DNA from: Bryopsis sp. KO-2023
Lineage: Eukaryota > Chlorophyta > Ulvophyceae > Bryopsidales > Bryopsidaceae
Length of the DNA: 64,000 nucleotides
Reading direction: 5' to 3'
NCBI GenBank assembly: GCA_030272585.1
Contig: BSYQ01000001.1
Coordinates: 186,001-250,000 of the forward strand
In this document: positions 52,901-64,000 of the stretch, one piece after another
Numbering within the stretch: position 1 is the first letter of the stretch
How the letters are laid out: each line of letters opens with the position of its first letter
Notes under the pieces: model-generated
What the model saw: the letters and a program-made list of their open reading frames with translations, nothing else
Database searches by the model: none
What the model was told of the DNA's origin: nothing
Position numbers and translations under genes: made by a program

Positions 52901-54635
52901 CAAAAAGGAAGAAATGACGGACGAAATTCCAAAGGGAACCAGCTGGGGCGACTACATGGAAGATTTGTCCAAAGGAGTGGCTGTTGTTCAGAGGCCCGCA
53001 TCAATCGTGCCATCCAGGAGGCGCAAAAAGAAGAATGTTCGCTGCAGGGAGTTCGAGAAAGGATTTTGCAAATTTGGACCAGATTGCATGTTCCTTCACG
53101 AAGAGCCAGTGAAAGCATTGTGGGTGCTACAATTTTCCCTTGTCGAGCAAACTTTCATGTCCCAGTAGCACCAGCAATTCTATTCTTCTGAGTGTGTATG
53201 ATTTTCAACCACACTAGCACTTGCTGGGTAAAATCCATTCCTCCAAAATTTCATGTACATCAATTAAGGGTTTAATTCGATTTTTTTTGTGGCTTCCTCA
53301 GCCCAGGCACCTAAATCAGCGGTGGAGAAAGGAGGCGACCTAAAAAAGATGAAGAGGTAAGGAAAACTTGAAATCATTTTTCCAGTAACACAATTTTTTA
53401 TTCAGTTAGTTAAGCATTCATGTGGATCTAGTGTGTATCAAAATATAATTTTGTAAAAGAGAAAATTCATACATGCACATTTGTTCTAAGAGAGACACGT
53501 GTTTGTTGTTACTCTCCTAAAGATATTAATAATGGAAAAGGAAGGAACTGGTTTTATGGAGGACAAGGAATTGTGGACATTGTGCTCGTTGGTTTTCTCC
53601 AACGCATGCGGTGAGTCTATTCTTGTCTATTATCGAATTCGACAAATGTATCTGTTTTATAGTTTTCAGACAATGAGTTTCGGAAGTTACCCTCTAGTTG
53701 CTCGATGGTTTCTGTTCTATCCACACTCTCAGTGTTTCAAATACAAGACTGGGGACTAAGTTTGAAAGGGGGATCCCTCCCATAGCTGTTTCGCCTGTTT
53801 TACACCTATTTTTTTCTGGTGGTAAATTTTTGGACTTGTGGGTGTTTTGTTTGCTTAGAAATTTGCCCTAAATGTTGGAGAGATCATGGATGGCTACATC
53901 GCGGATACAAGAAATGTTGCTGTCAGTCTTGACCTTGAATCAGGTCATATGGGATTTAAGGATGGAAGCACAAGAGAGGGAAACTGTTTAGTTCACTGCA
54001 TCCAGATAATGCTTGAAAATTTATGAAAGGGAGGACACTCAGCATTGGATTGGCAGGAGAACAGCATTCGGAAAATACTTGAAAATTTCGGAAAGGGAGG
54101 ACACTCGGTTTCTCAAAAGGAACTGCTGGAACAGCATTGGAATTGGAGCTTGGGCATTGCTATGACAAAACATGTCCTTCCAGTACATCCACCAAATCAC
54201 ATCAGCTGGATGGAAATATGAGGTTTGTTTGTGAGGTTATCGAACCAATAAAGATCATCATGGAGTGAAATTCATTCCATCTTCTGGAGGAATCGTTGGG
54301 AAGACAAGAGGACAACAAAAAATGGTAAGGTACAAATGAAGCAATAGGGTTTGGGATTTGGATTTGATAATGGCAAAGAAAAGGGAAAGGATGAAGACGA
54401 GGAAACAGAGAGTGAGAAAAATTGAGAGGGGTTTGTGACTAGAAGCTAAAACGAAAAAGAAAGACGGTGGTGGATATTCGCAGTTCATCTGGGGGGATGG
54501 TATTTAGGGGAGGAAGATTTGTGCCCGTTTTGCAACAAGATGTGGAGAGAAGAGTGCTGATTTTTGATTGGGGACAAAATTCAGTAAATATGAGATCCTC
54601 CTCCTTAGGAAATGGCTTTGTTTCTTTGAGGGTAA
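49975..54635 (+). repeat. Inverted duplication, arm B
   Basis: This is the reverse-complement partner of about 31630-36310. It starts about 100 bp after the RRP12 stop codon and ends about 0.9 kb before the secreted-protein gene. Relative to arm A it has a longer CAGCCC-type hexanucleotide run (near 51,118-51,150), one more GAATC unit (near 50,560) and lacks the extra tandem exon block of arm A. Confidence 0.92.
50470..54026 (+). CDS. CCCH zinc-finger protein gene, copy B
   Basis: Supported exons are 50470-50511 (MMFFGRLFNRTRDL), about 51,115-51237 (coiled-coil RDLKQWEAALEEREREQ), 51737-51859 (DEEQVPTEGATQPSNEES), 52098-52196, 52444-52581 and 52878 to about 53,105. The last contains TSWGDYMEDLSKGVAVVQ and the finger CREFEKGFCKFGPDCMFLH. 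Downstream, an exon near 53,310-53,356 (APKSAVEKGG) differs by one base in length from copy A. The frame therefore does not run on into the GRNWFYGGQG block as it does in copy A, and copy B probably ends differently. The block at about 53,861-54,026 (ALNVGEIMDGYIADT) stays open in its own frame and ends in TGA. An unusual CAGCCC repeat lies just before the coiled-coil exon or within its first codons. An RNA-binding role is inferred from the finger only. Confidence 0.7.
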
Positions 54636-55446
54636 GAGTAGACATTGCTCCTGTCAGTCATTCACTTTCAGCAGCATTTGCATATTGGAGCAAAATGTAA
54701 GTGTGGTAGTTGTCAACCGCACTACTGCCCAAGATTTTAGAAGCTGCTCCATACTCTGGTTTTCCATTCTGTGAGTGGCCCATTTTTACATGTTCTGGAA
54801 AGCTGCAGTCCACAATCATTGGCCTAGTCTGATTATCCATGGATAATCAAAGCAATATCGATATCTTTTAGCAAATGGTGGAAGGGACCTTTGGAGACAA
54901 TGCATAGATTTCTGTATGTGTTTCGTTGAGCAACCAATGATGTAGACAAAAACGAAAATGGATGCATACACACACACCAAGAAAATTACATGCTCAGACA
55001 TGAAAACGATGGATGCACAGTTCTCGTCGCTGTACTCTAAGCTCCTACCCTCCAGTTCTTCCACTGCCTTGAGTCCTACCAGGGTTTCCGGAGTGACTGA
55101 TCGAATTGAATTAAAAAAATTGTTTCAAACTCAGATTATCAACGATACCAAAGCCCCACACTCACACTCATTTACAGTCCAACCAGCATGGGGAGGTCTC
55201 GATGAGTGCACCCGCTATGGAGAACACAACCAAAATGGATTTGTCACGCGCCTATTGGGTACTCGTGGTGTGCAGCACAAAGGACGCAGGATTTCGTTGA
55301 AAAAAATTGAAGGTGTTTCTGCGGTACTCGCATTGATATCGTTGATGTTGTGAGCCCCGTACCCCATCAGCCGTTGTTCGCCCTGGAGGACAGACGCGCG
55401 TGGGCCCTGTATTGCGCGGGACCAACTGTACCTACCACACTGAACC
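54636..55446. other. Intergenic: arm B to secreted-protein promoter
   Basis: This 0.8 kb has a plus-strand open frame (54958-55353) without a recognisable domain. Nothing else is evident until the TATA box. Confidence 0.45.
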
Positions 55447-55454
55447 TATATAAA
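55447..55454 (+). promoter_or_regulatory. TATA box of the secreted-protein gene
   Basis: TATATAAA lies about 100 bp upstream of the start codon at 55552. It is followed by a pyrimidine/adenine-rich leader, as expected for a strongly expressed RNA polymerase II gene. Confidence 0.6.
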
Positions 55455-55551
55455 CCCAAACCCCTTCACTTTTATCCATGTTATCCATCCGCAAGCACCA
55501 GCAGCTCCAATTTTCAAAAAACCGTTCCAACTCGAATTGAAAAAAGCGAAA

Positions 55552-56948
55552 ATGATGAAGTTCACCGCCGTTGTTGCTCTCCTGGCCCTTGGAGTCTCTT
55601 GCGTCTCAGCCAGTGAGTTGTCGTGACGGAAGGCGTCTGCATCCTCGTCCAGACTGGAGCCTGCTGTATTTTCCTAGTTTGAAGGAATAACAAAGCGCTG
55701 ATCGCCTGTTGCAGAGTGTGGCGATCCCAACTGGGTGTGCTGCACCAACCGAGCTACCAAATGCGATTCCAACCTCAGATGTCTTGGAACGAGTGCGAAC
55801 AGTCCTGGAGGGTAAGAAGAGCTGGTGATCACTGCAACGATCAATACGCAGGATACTTCTTGTGGCTGACGCAGTTTGTATTTCTCTTGTGCAGTTGTTT
55901 TCGTCCAGGGTGTGGTGGCGAAAACAACAAGTGCTGCTCAAACAAGGCTCTGAAGAACATTTGCGAGGATGGCTTGGTGTGCAAGGATAGAAAGTGAGTC
56001 TGCTTGTCGGAGGATCTTAAAGAGCGATTGTATTTTGCACGTTTCGCTGTTGTTCTGACTAGTCCTCGTTCACGGATAACAGGTGCGTGAAGCCAACAGT
56101 CGTCACCCCAGTTCCCGCCACTCCAGTTCCCGCCACTCCAGTTCCCGCCACCCCAGTTCCCGTTACCCCAGTTCCCGCCACCCCAGTTCCCGTTACCCCA
56201 GTTCCTGGCAACCCAACCATTCCCACCATCACCGTGCCAGCCGGCTTGCCAGGTTAGTCACACCTTTGTATCACCAATCCTTACTTATCTTTCTTCAGTC
56301 ATGGGCGCTGTAATTTGACGGTTCGGCCAGAACGTCCGATGATCGATAAGGCTTGATTTGCACTGTAAAACCTGCATTTAAAGGTTCAGACTCTCAGCTC
56401 TTCTAAGGAAGAATTTTTCTGTGGGATATCAGCTGGTCAGGGTGGTCCTCTGTCCTTTGCCAACATCGGTGGTAATGCGATCACCCAGATTGCTTCGGGA
56501 ACAGCTGGTACCCAGGGTGCTGGAACTACCTTCTCGACCAAACTTGACGGTGGTGCAGCCACCACCCAAGGAACGCAAGGTGCTTTCGTGAACGGTGCTG
56601 GTCCAGGAGCGGGACAAACGGCTCTGTCTGGAGCTGCCACTCTTTTCCCAGGTACCAAAATATCCGTGCATTTCACAGGTTGTATGTCTCTCTTGTTACA
56701 CCAGTTGGGCTCTAACTGTGTATTGCTCATATTTCGCAGCGAACGGTGGCGTGAGTGCCTTCGAAGGAACTAGTCAGTCTGGTTTCCTCGTGGATGGTGC
56801 TGGTGCTGCTGCTACAACCGACAACGCCATCCAGGGCGCTGTGGGCCCCACTGTGGCCGTAGGCGAAGCTGGAAGTTCCACAATTGCCTCTGGCCAGAAC
56901 GGAGCCGCTGCATTCAACACTTTTTCCGTGAAGACTTTGGACCCATAG
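55552..56948 (+). CDS. Secreted Cys-rich protein with TPVPA repeats and a Gly/Ala/Thr-rich tail
   Basis: I do not recognise the family. Six exons (55552-55612, 55715-55811, 55895-55993, 56083-56252, 56433-56651, 56740-56948) join in frame to 284 residues. Residues 1-20 are a classic signal peptide (MMKFTAVVALLALGVSCVSA). The next ~65 residues are Cys-rich (CGDPNWVCCTNRATKCDSN, then CGGENNKCCSNKALKNIC), suggesting a disulphide-stabilised module. Then come about nine near-perfect five-residue repeats of the TPVPA/TPVPV type, encoded by a 15-bp tandem repeat. The remaining ~145 residues are rich in Gly, Ala, Thr, Ser and Gln (QGAGTTFSTKLDGGAATTQ) with no Cys. A cell-wall, scale or other extracellular-matrix protein is a reasonable inference; the Pro repeats could be hydroxylated and glycosylated. 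An AATAAA lies at 56999-57004. Confidence 0.82.
56100..56215 (+). repeat. 15-bp coding tandem repeat (TPVPA units)
   Basis: The 15-bp unit CCAGTTCCCGCCACY is repeated about eight times within exon 4 of the secreted-protein gene, with A/V alternation (GCC/GTT) in later units. Such in-frame minisatellites often vary in copy number between strains. Confidence 0.85.
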
Positions 56949-58283
56949 ACTGGGAGGAGAGAGACACCAATTCAATTCGAGTTAGAAAAATGGATGGCAA
57001 ATAAATGAGAACGCAAATGCTGCTTGGAAAAAACAACTAAAAAAACTAAGGAATAATGGAGCTGCCCATCTGCACAGGGGTATCCTTTTGCATCGAATAA
57101 CGAATTGTGCGAAGAATAATTGGAATTTAGGAATTCTTGTTTACTGTTCTTGTGACCATTTGAAAGAATTTACAGGAATAGTGGAGGTGGCTATCTGCAC
57201 AGGGGTATTCCTTTACATTGAGTAATGAAATATGCTAAGAATAAGCGAAGTTTGGGAATCCTTGTTTATTCTTGTGACCATTTTAAAGAATTTTCAGATA
57301 ATCATCATCAAACAATCTCTGTTGAGACAAATCGGAGTGTTAAAATGTCATAAAATCAATTGACCTTTGCAGTTGTACATGTTTCAATACCACGTCCAAA
57401 CAGAAGAGAAATAGAGACCGATAGATTGAAAAACATCTCATTGCCTGGTGTTGATTAGTGACAGCAAATTCACCACAGTAGGAAAAATATATATTGTGTG
57501 CTCTATTACCCTGAGGATTGAGCTAATTAAGGGCAGTCGGCATGTGTTGAATTCAGCTTCTAAGAATGTGAACCCCTTCATTTCTGACAAATTCGAAATA
57601 TTCAATTTAATGGTTCAGACAAATGCAACTGATCAGATATCTATTTGGTTGTGGCAGAATGGACAGTACAATTGTTGGATAAAGACATGTGCTTGACAGT
57701 GGACAAAATTGTAATCAAAAGAAGAGTCCACCCTTTCTCCCTTTCAAAACCCCAAATATCCCCTCCCCCCATATCTTCAGCCGAATTTACCAGATAGAAC
57801 TCCTTTTCATTGTTCTTTCCCAAATCCCCCGAATGTCAAGTATCACCTTGCTGTTTAATTCTCATTACTTCAAAAATTGAAATCAGGCCTGTCAAATGTA
57901 TGATTTCCATAGTTACAGTCCCGGTTGATATCCTCTTCTCCCCACAGCCCAACCCATCCCCTGAGCAATTCAAAGTATGGAATTGAATTCGAAAAACAAA
58001 GATGCCATTTTTCTTCCCTCGAAAAAGCAAATTAAGGTTCCATCACAATGCCTCCTTCAGTTTACAGAAAAATCCTTTGCACCGAGTCGAAATTCACCTC
58101 CCATGTGTGTGTTTTTTTGTTTTGTTTTTTTTTTTTTTCTCTCAGAGACCATACCCCATGGAACATGTGTATATACACACGTCATCAAATCTTTCTACGG
58201 CAACATCACCCTTAGTAGTACAATCTGAACCAATATCCCCATTTTTCGAGAAGAAAACTCTCTCATCGGCTTTCAGGCTTGGC
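56949..58283. other. Convergent 3' intergenic region
   Basis: This 1.3 kb separates the stop codons of the secreted-protein gene (plus) and the BAT2/RGG gene (minus). It contains a two-unit tandem duplication (57051-57299), described separately. No gene is recognised in the rest. Confidence 0.5.
57051..57299. repeat. Two-unit diverged tandem duplication of about 125 bp
   Basis: Units at about 57051-57175 and 57176-57299 align end to end. Shared blocks include ATCTGCACAGGGGTAT, the GAATAA block and TTCTTGTGACCATTT followed by AAAGAATTT. Scattered substitutions and small indels show the duplication is older than the large inverted one. Confidence 0.8.
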
Positions 58284-61200
58284 TTATGCTGAGGCCTTTG
58301 GAATCCATTCTTGCCGAACACGATTCCCAGCAGAGCTAGTATCACCACTACCCCCGCGGCCCCGCCCTCTTCCTCGGAAAGCACCACGACCCCGTCCAGT
58401 TCCATCTCTTCTTCCACGACCTCGGTCACCCCTACCACCATCTCGTCCACCTCGACCTCGACCTCTTTCACTACGTTCACCCCTTCCACCTCGACCACCG
58501 CCTCGACCAGCAGCACTGGTACTTTCTGGCTGAGGTTCCACAGTAGTCTCAGCAGGCTGAGTGGGTTGAGGTCTCGATGTCTCACCTTCTGGGGGACTTC
58601 TGGGATTCTCTTCTCTTCGGGGTTCTTGTTCTTCTTTCACCGGAGCGCCACGGCCTCCATCGACAGGGCCAGACCTCCTTCCTCGATCACCTCGGCCAGC
58701 ACCTCTGCCCATGCTTCTACCCCTACCTCCTTCGCCTCGTCCTGATCCTCTTCCACTGCCTTCGGATCTGTCATGACGGAAGCCATCCCCTCGGCCCGGG
58801 CCACGAGCAACTGTTCCTCCTCGTGATGGCCGATACCCATCTCCACGGCCACGACCTCCACCCTCTTGTTTTCCATGTCTGTATCCATCAGATCTTCCTC
58901 TACCACCCTCACCACGTCCGGGTCCATGCGACACCTCAGATCGAATATCTGGCCTCTCATGCTGGAATCCACTTCTGCCACCTCGACTTCCTCGGCCACC
59001 ACGGCCGCCTCCTCTCCGACCCCGTCCCCGCGATGAATGCTCATGTGTTCTTGGGATATTCTCTCGAGGTGTGTTGTCCAGATTATCAGGGAGAGATGCT
59101 GCTGACACAACATTAGAGGAAATCGGGGCAGGTGTCGATGGCTGTGGTGCTCTGTGATTTGGCACAACCTTTGGAGATGTATCTTGCATCAAGTTTCTGG
59201 GTAAGCATTGAACGCCTTGCCCAGTGGTCCCAATCTCATCAGCAGGCCTTGTGGTTGATGCTGAAGGCTGAGCACCACCATGAACCTGGTGTATGGTTAG
59301 GTCTCCAATGTGGTCTGGTAAAGCGAAAGTGTTACCAGGCATTCCTGATAAGATGGACTTCATGTGGAATTGGCCAAACTGAATAGGAGTATCCGCTGCA
59401 GGGCCAGCTTGAACGGGCTGCTGTCTGGGTGGAGCACTTCCTTGTGGTTCGCTGCTCACTCCTCTCTGAACTGCTTCTCTTTGGTTTCTTACTTGCTGTC
59501 CAGCCTGGGGGACCAAAAAAACATCCCATCAGGTGTGCACGATAGTAGGGACAGTAGATACTGAGTACTACGCAGCTCTCGACGTACTAATAAACTAAAG
59601 GAATCGGATGAGTGACGTACGTAAACCCTCAGTTTTGATAAGGTTGGTGTAAATGGATGGTTTGTGTTGGAGCTTCAGTGAAAAGTTGATTCTGAGTACT
59701 ATAACTTCAACCCACAATGTGCAGCAAGGCAAACAAAGTGGGCGAAGCAATTGAAAAGAAAGGTTGTTTCATGGACTTGTGGTAAATGGGCGGACAAAAT
59801 CCAACCCAAGTGCCAGGACAATTGATAAACTTAAGTAAGAACCACCCTAATCAGAACAAAGACTGGCTTCAAAACATACCTGATGAGGTGCAGCCATTGC
59901 TTGCTGTGCTGGCCTTTCAGTGACCACAGGTTGTCGATAGTGAGCTGGAGCTGGAGCTGGAGCCGGAGCCGGAGCTCTACCTGGGTCCACAGAGACACCA
60001 TGCCTAGCCGGAGTACCACCCCAATCACCAGTCGACACTCGAGCATCCTCAGGTGCATCCCTGGTGATTCTCTTCCCTTGCGAGCTTTGTTCCCTCCATG
60101 CTTCAGCCGTCTGGTAGTGTTCCCTGCTCCGGTCTCTTCCAGGACCACCACCTCTTGGACGATGTCCATCTCCACGACCCGGTCGATCATACCCAGGCTT
60201 CCTATCCTGCCTGTGGCCACGAGGAGGTCCACCACCCCCTCGTTGCCCACCAACATGGTGGAATCCACCCCGGTGAGGGTCACCGTGGACACTACTGGTT
60301 TGCGAGCTGGGTTGAGAATACCCATGACCTTGTGAGCTTTCACGAGACTCTTCTCGGGAAAAGGAAGGACCCACAGAGCTTCCCCGGGAATCTTGCCGTC
60401 CAAGAACTTGCCCAGTCGAGCTTCCTTGAGAATATGGACCTGGATGTGGTTGGTTTGGAGGAGTCCGCACGGGTTCTACCTTCACAGTGCCTGTATTGAT
60501 GGGCGGGATACGATTGATGGGTTGGTTTCGAGGACTTGGATGAACAGGGATTGAGTCATGGGTATGGCGGGTACGGTCACTGCGAGGAGTCGCATGCTCC
60601 ACGCTTGGCGGGCCACTTCGACCCCCTTCACGACCGATATAGTCACTCCTCATCTTCCCAAGGTGGTGTTTAGCTTCCACATCACGAGGCTGTCGCCAGT
60701 TATCTTGTTGATCAGCCCGAGATTCGTATCGACCACCCCCTCTACCTCGTCGTCCACGACCTCTGGGACCCCTTCCACCTCTCTCAATGTGAACATCCCT
60801 TCGATGCCGACCATCATCTCGACGCCCTCGAACATCCCTGTCATACTCAGACGGACCCCTTCCATAGCTACCGTCTTGGATGCGATTTGCCGAAGGTGGT
60901 GTTTGATGAACCACTGATCCCTCACCAGACTGGACACCTGTCTCAGTACTGTGCATTTGTCGAGGTGGGGGAGGTGGTGGCGGTGTTTGCATGACTGATT
61001 GAGCTTGTCGTTGAGCCTGCACTGACGCTGGAGGACGCTGACCCCATGGTCCCGGCACTCCAGGTTTACCCATCCCACCGTCCATGGCGACGTCCCCTTG
61101 GGACCTCTTTTCACCCCGAACCGCATTTCCCCCCTGACTCATTCGATCATTGTGAGACCTGGGGGTGTTTCGTAGAGGTGGTGGTGGTGCTGGAGGCTGA

Positions 61201-63940
61201 GCTTGTATCCCAATCGACTGTGTTTCCACTCCCCTTCGTGATGGCAGTTGAGATGGGGGATCCCGGGTTTGGACCTCTGCCCCTTTCCGAATGGGTTCCC
61301 TACTCCCTCTTTGTGCTGGTTTCAGCAAGGTCGGGGGTTCCAACCGCATTTGGGCATCTCGAAGGGCTCGTTCCCTCCGAGCAGCATTCGCCTTTTCTTC
61401 TGCATCCACCTGGGCCTCCCAATCCAGATCTTTCCATCCGCGGGAACCCTCCCTTCGCAAAAAGGGTGCTTCCAAGGAGTCCACTCGTGGAACTGGCTGG
61501 GTCGCCTCTTGAGATTCGGGGCTGTTTGAACCTCCTTTTTGCTCATCTGATGGGTCCACTTGAGAAGAAGACCCAGACGGCAAGTCCGGAGGCCGGTCGT
61601 CTCCTGGCAACTGGGCTAGACGGGATTCTGCATCCTGAGGGACACCACTTGGACGGCGAACCAACTTGACCCTACCATCAGCCTGTGAAGTGTAATCTTT
61701 CAAGGGTTGGAAGAAACCACATATAATACTGATACTATTTCAACCATTCTTTTTTGCTTCATTTTCTTTATATTCAAATGAATGTGGAGAATTTGATGAA
61801 TTTTCGGAAGTTCCCTATGAATACGGTTCAATGAATTCATGTTGCACATGAACAGCAATGTCTGTTTGACGGTGGTGAGTAGTTTACCCGTGGATCAGGT
61901 GGAGGCTGTGTGACTGGTGCGACAGGTTGAGAAGCCCCCTCTGAATCAGATTTCATCTGCAATTGGACGGCCAGCAACAAACAAAATTTTGAGGAGTCTA
62001 AAGAAGAACCGAGTAAAATTCAGGTGTCTGGGATTAACCCCACAGGCACCTGGGATGGCTTTTTTGCCATACTGGGATGCAAAACATGAAATATCTACTA
62101 ATAAATTCTTGTATTTTCCGTGGGCATGGGCGCCCTTGAATTTATTTTTGTGAAATTGGTGGAAAAATATCAGAGAATGGTTTTGATCACGTGATCACCA
62201 CCTTGGCGCCCAGCTCCATAGCTCTTTTCTTCAGCTCAGCATCATATTCTTCTCTTTCAGGATCTCGACCTTCATTTCGATGCTCATGACTCCCTTGCTC
62301 ATCAGCATCCTTTGGGGGTGGCGGCGGTGGAGGAGGAGGAGGTGGAAAAAGAGATCTATCCATGTATGGATCGCCCCCATACTCATATCCAGGTCTGTAT
62401 TCGTGATGGTAATGCCCCCCGGATACGTAAGCAGGTGGGTAGTGACCATGATATGTTGGTTCTCTGTGATGGTGATCTGGGTAAGGAGGACCCACCCCTC
62501 TGCCTTCATAATACCCTGAGTGGCCTTGTGCGGATTCTGGAGGTACCCCGTACATTCCTTGAGCATGACCATAGTATGCCCCATGTTGGGATGGGTAAGG
62601 GCCCCTGTTTCCATATGGGGGTGGCCGATACTCAGTGTCCCCCCAGGAAGAATAACCGAAAGATTCTGATGGGGCCAGCCTCTCGTCCTCATACCTACAC
62701 AGCATGCAAGATTTACCACTTTTGGGGGGAATGGAGGTCGAAAACAAGAATGCAAAGGCTCCGTGGAATGCGACTTCTTATTTTCATTTTTACTGTTTTT
62801 GATTTCCCAAATATTACATAAACAAGCAGACGAAGGACCATGATTGTATGAGCAAAACCAAGACAGAATCAAGTGAATTCTTTGTAATTCCATTTTTTGG
62901 CAAAAACACAAAGCACCTTTTCCATAATAATGAAAAATTATCGACAATTGCGAAACAACAATATTCTCTGTAAATTGGAACTTCGTCTGGAAGCAAGAAC
63001 AAATGAAATCACCCCTGTCTGCTTACCAGCGGCGTTGGGAGTGCCTATCATCCTCGCTCCAATCACCGCTGACCTCCTGCAAAAATAATGATACAAAATT
63101 ACTGATATGCTAACCAAGATGCTGTCCTTCAAGCAACAACGCAAATGTGCTTATTCCCATTCAAACACAGTTTATCGCATTGTCACTGTGCGGCTTCTAT
63201 GCACCTTCTTAGGCATGTCCCCTGAACCGGTGGGCGACTTCTCAGGTTTTTTCCCTTTTGTGACAGGCTTGTTGTGGGTGGCAGCCTCTAGAGTTGGGTA
63301 TTCCTCCTGATTCAAGAATTGTGAGCTCTGTCGGTCGAGCACGGTGCCCCCCTCAAGGGTCGGGTGGTGAACCACACTCGGTACAGCTTGACTTTGAGCT
63401 CTAGTACTTCCTCCACCACCAGCAGCCCCACCTCCAGAGGCATCTCCAGCACCATCCCCCCCGCCAGCAACAGGCCCCGCAGAACTTCCACTGCCAGAAT
63501 CTACTGGACCGCTTCCCCCACCCGTACCCGTACCCCCACCCCCACCACCTCCTGAGCTTGTTTGCCAAGCTCCAGACCCCCTTGCGCCTTGTAAGTTTTG
63601 AGGATGTCCAGATTCCATCCCAGCCTGGTGGTCTTCTACCTTATGCCAACTTCCTGACCCACCAGGAGCTGGAACCAACTGGGTGTTGGGATCATTGCCT
63701 TGATTTTCCTGTGTGGAATCAGAAATAGGCTCCACGTCACTGACCGTTTTCCCCGCAGTATTTTGGAAAACACGCCGTAAATGGGTCCAGCAGTCCCCTG
63801 GGGCAGGATGTGCGGAAAACCCCGATTTCGAAATTATTGTAGCGGGAAGATGGCTTTCTTACCTTGCGCAGTGAAGGTAGGTTGACTGGCTTGGGAATAG
63901 CCAGTTTTCCTTGAGACGGATGTGGGGCCAGACGGGAGCG
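58284..63940 (-). CDS. MOS1-like BAT2-domain protein with long RGG-rich tail (first exon beyond the edge)
   Basis: Seven exons (63940-63863, 63708-63205, 63076-63027, 62694-62202, 61956-61888, 61682-59880, 59504-58284) join in frame to about 1,405 residues. The start codon is at or beyond the right edge, because the first exon seen begins at a splice acceptor (TTTCAG). The BAT2 N-terminal domain is clear: GKLAIPKPVNLPSLRK, then ENQGNDPNTQLVPAPGGSG and later NQEEYPTLEAATHNKPV. Plant MOS1 and animal PRRC2 proteins share this block. A His/Tyr/Pro-rich segment with an 11-proline run follows, then a charged helix (DLDWEAQVDAEEKANAARRE) and hundreds of residues of Arg/Gly-rich repeats. BAT2 proteins act in RNA-granule and mRNA-related regulation, and MOS1 modulates immune-receptor gene expression; the RGG tail suggests RNA binding. 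Antisense open frames here are compositional shadows. Confidence 0.88.
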
Positions 63941-64000
63941 CTGAAATAGAGAAACAGAAAAGCTGTCAACACGTGTCGAGTGCATTGGACAGTTTCTTTT

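Noticed and set aside
56100-56215. Short regularly spaced repeats resembling a CRISPR array
   Set aside because: The repeats are 15-bp back-to-back units without spacers, inside a coding exon.
58577-61669. Long plus-strand open frames opposite the BAT2/RGG gene
   Set aside because: They are shadows of GC-rich Arg/Gly codons; the minus strand has family-level similarity and consistent splice phases.

Overview
This is a nuclear window from a photosynthetic green-lineage eukaryote, most likely a green alga. All identified genes are split by short GT-AG introns, often 10 or more per gene. The proteins include a plastid thylakoid-lumen TPM protein, a plant-type lipin (PAH), a MOS1-like BAT2 protein and a PPR-SMR-cyclin protein, a fusion known from green algae. 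I cannot place the species from sequence alone; an early-diverging streptophyte or a prasinophyte-like alga would both fit. I see no bacterial operons, CRISPR arrays or rRNA, and no convincing viral or LTR element. Exon borders were read by eye from splice signals, frame continuity and family similarity.

Layout, left half. Lipin/PAH runs on the minus strand and is cut by the left edge just after its DxDGT motif. Next comes an unrecognised two-membrane-segment protein (minus), divergent from the plus-strand TLP18.3/TPM gene. GINS subunit PSF2 (minus) converges on TPM and is divergent from an SR-rich GYF-like protein (plus). A PPR-SMR-cyclin gene (plus) follows, then about 3.5 kb of AT-rich, low-complexity DNA. 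A KIX-plus-TAZ coactivator-like gene and an SDF2 gene (both minus) come after that.

Layout, right half. Two arms of a large inverted duplication (about 31.6-36.3 kb and 50.0-54.6 kb) each carry a copy of a CCCH zinc-finger gene in opposite orientation. They flank a PITH-domain gene and the large ribosome-biogenesis gene RRP12 (both plus). To the right lie a secreted Cys-rich/Pro-repeat/Gly-Ala protein (plus) with a clear TATA box, and a MOS1-like BAT2-domain/RGG protein (minus) whose first exon lies at or beyond the right edge.

The genes are mostly unrelated housekeeping functions: lipid metabolism, DNA replication, rRNA processing, ER folding, thylakoid maintenance and RNA/transcription regulators. 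The unusual features are the PPR-SMR-cyclin fusion, the compact KIX-TAZ protein, the young inverted duplication with its internal rearrangements, and the secreted repeat protein.
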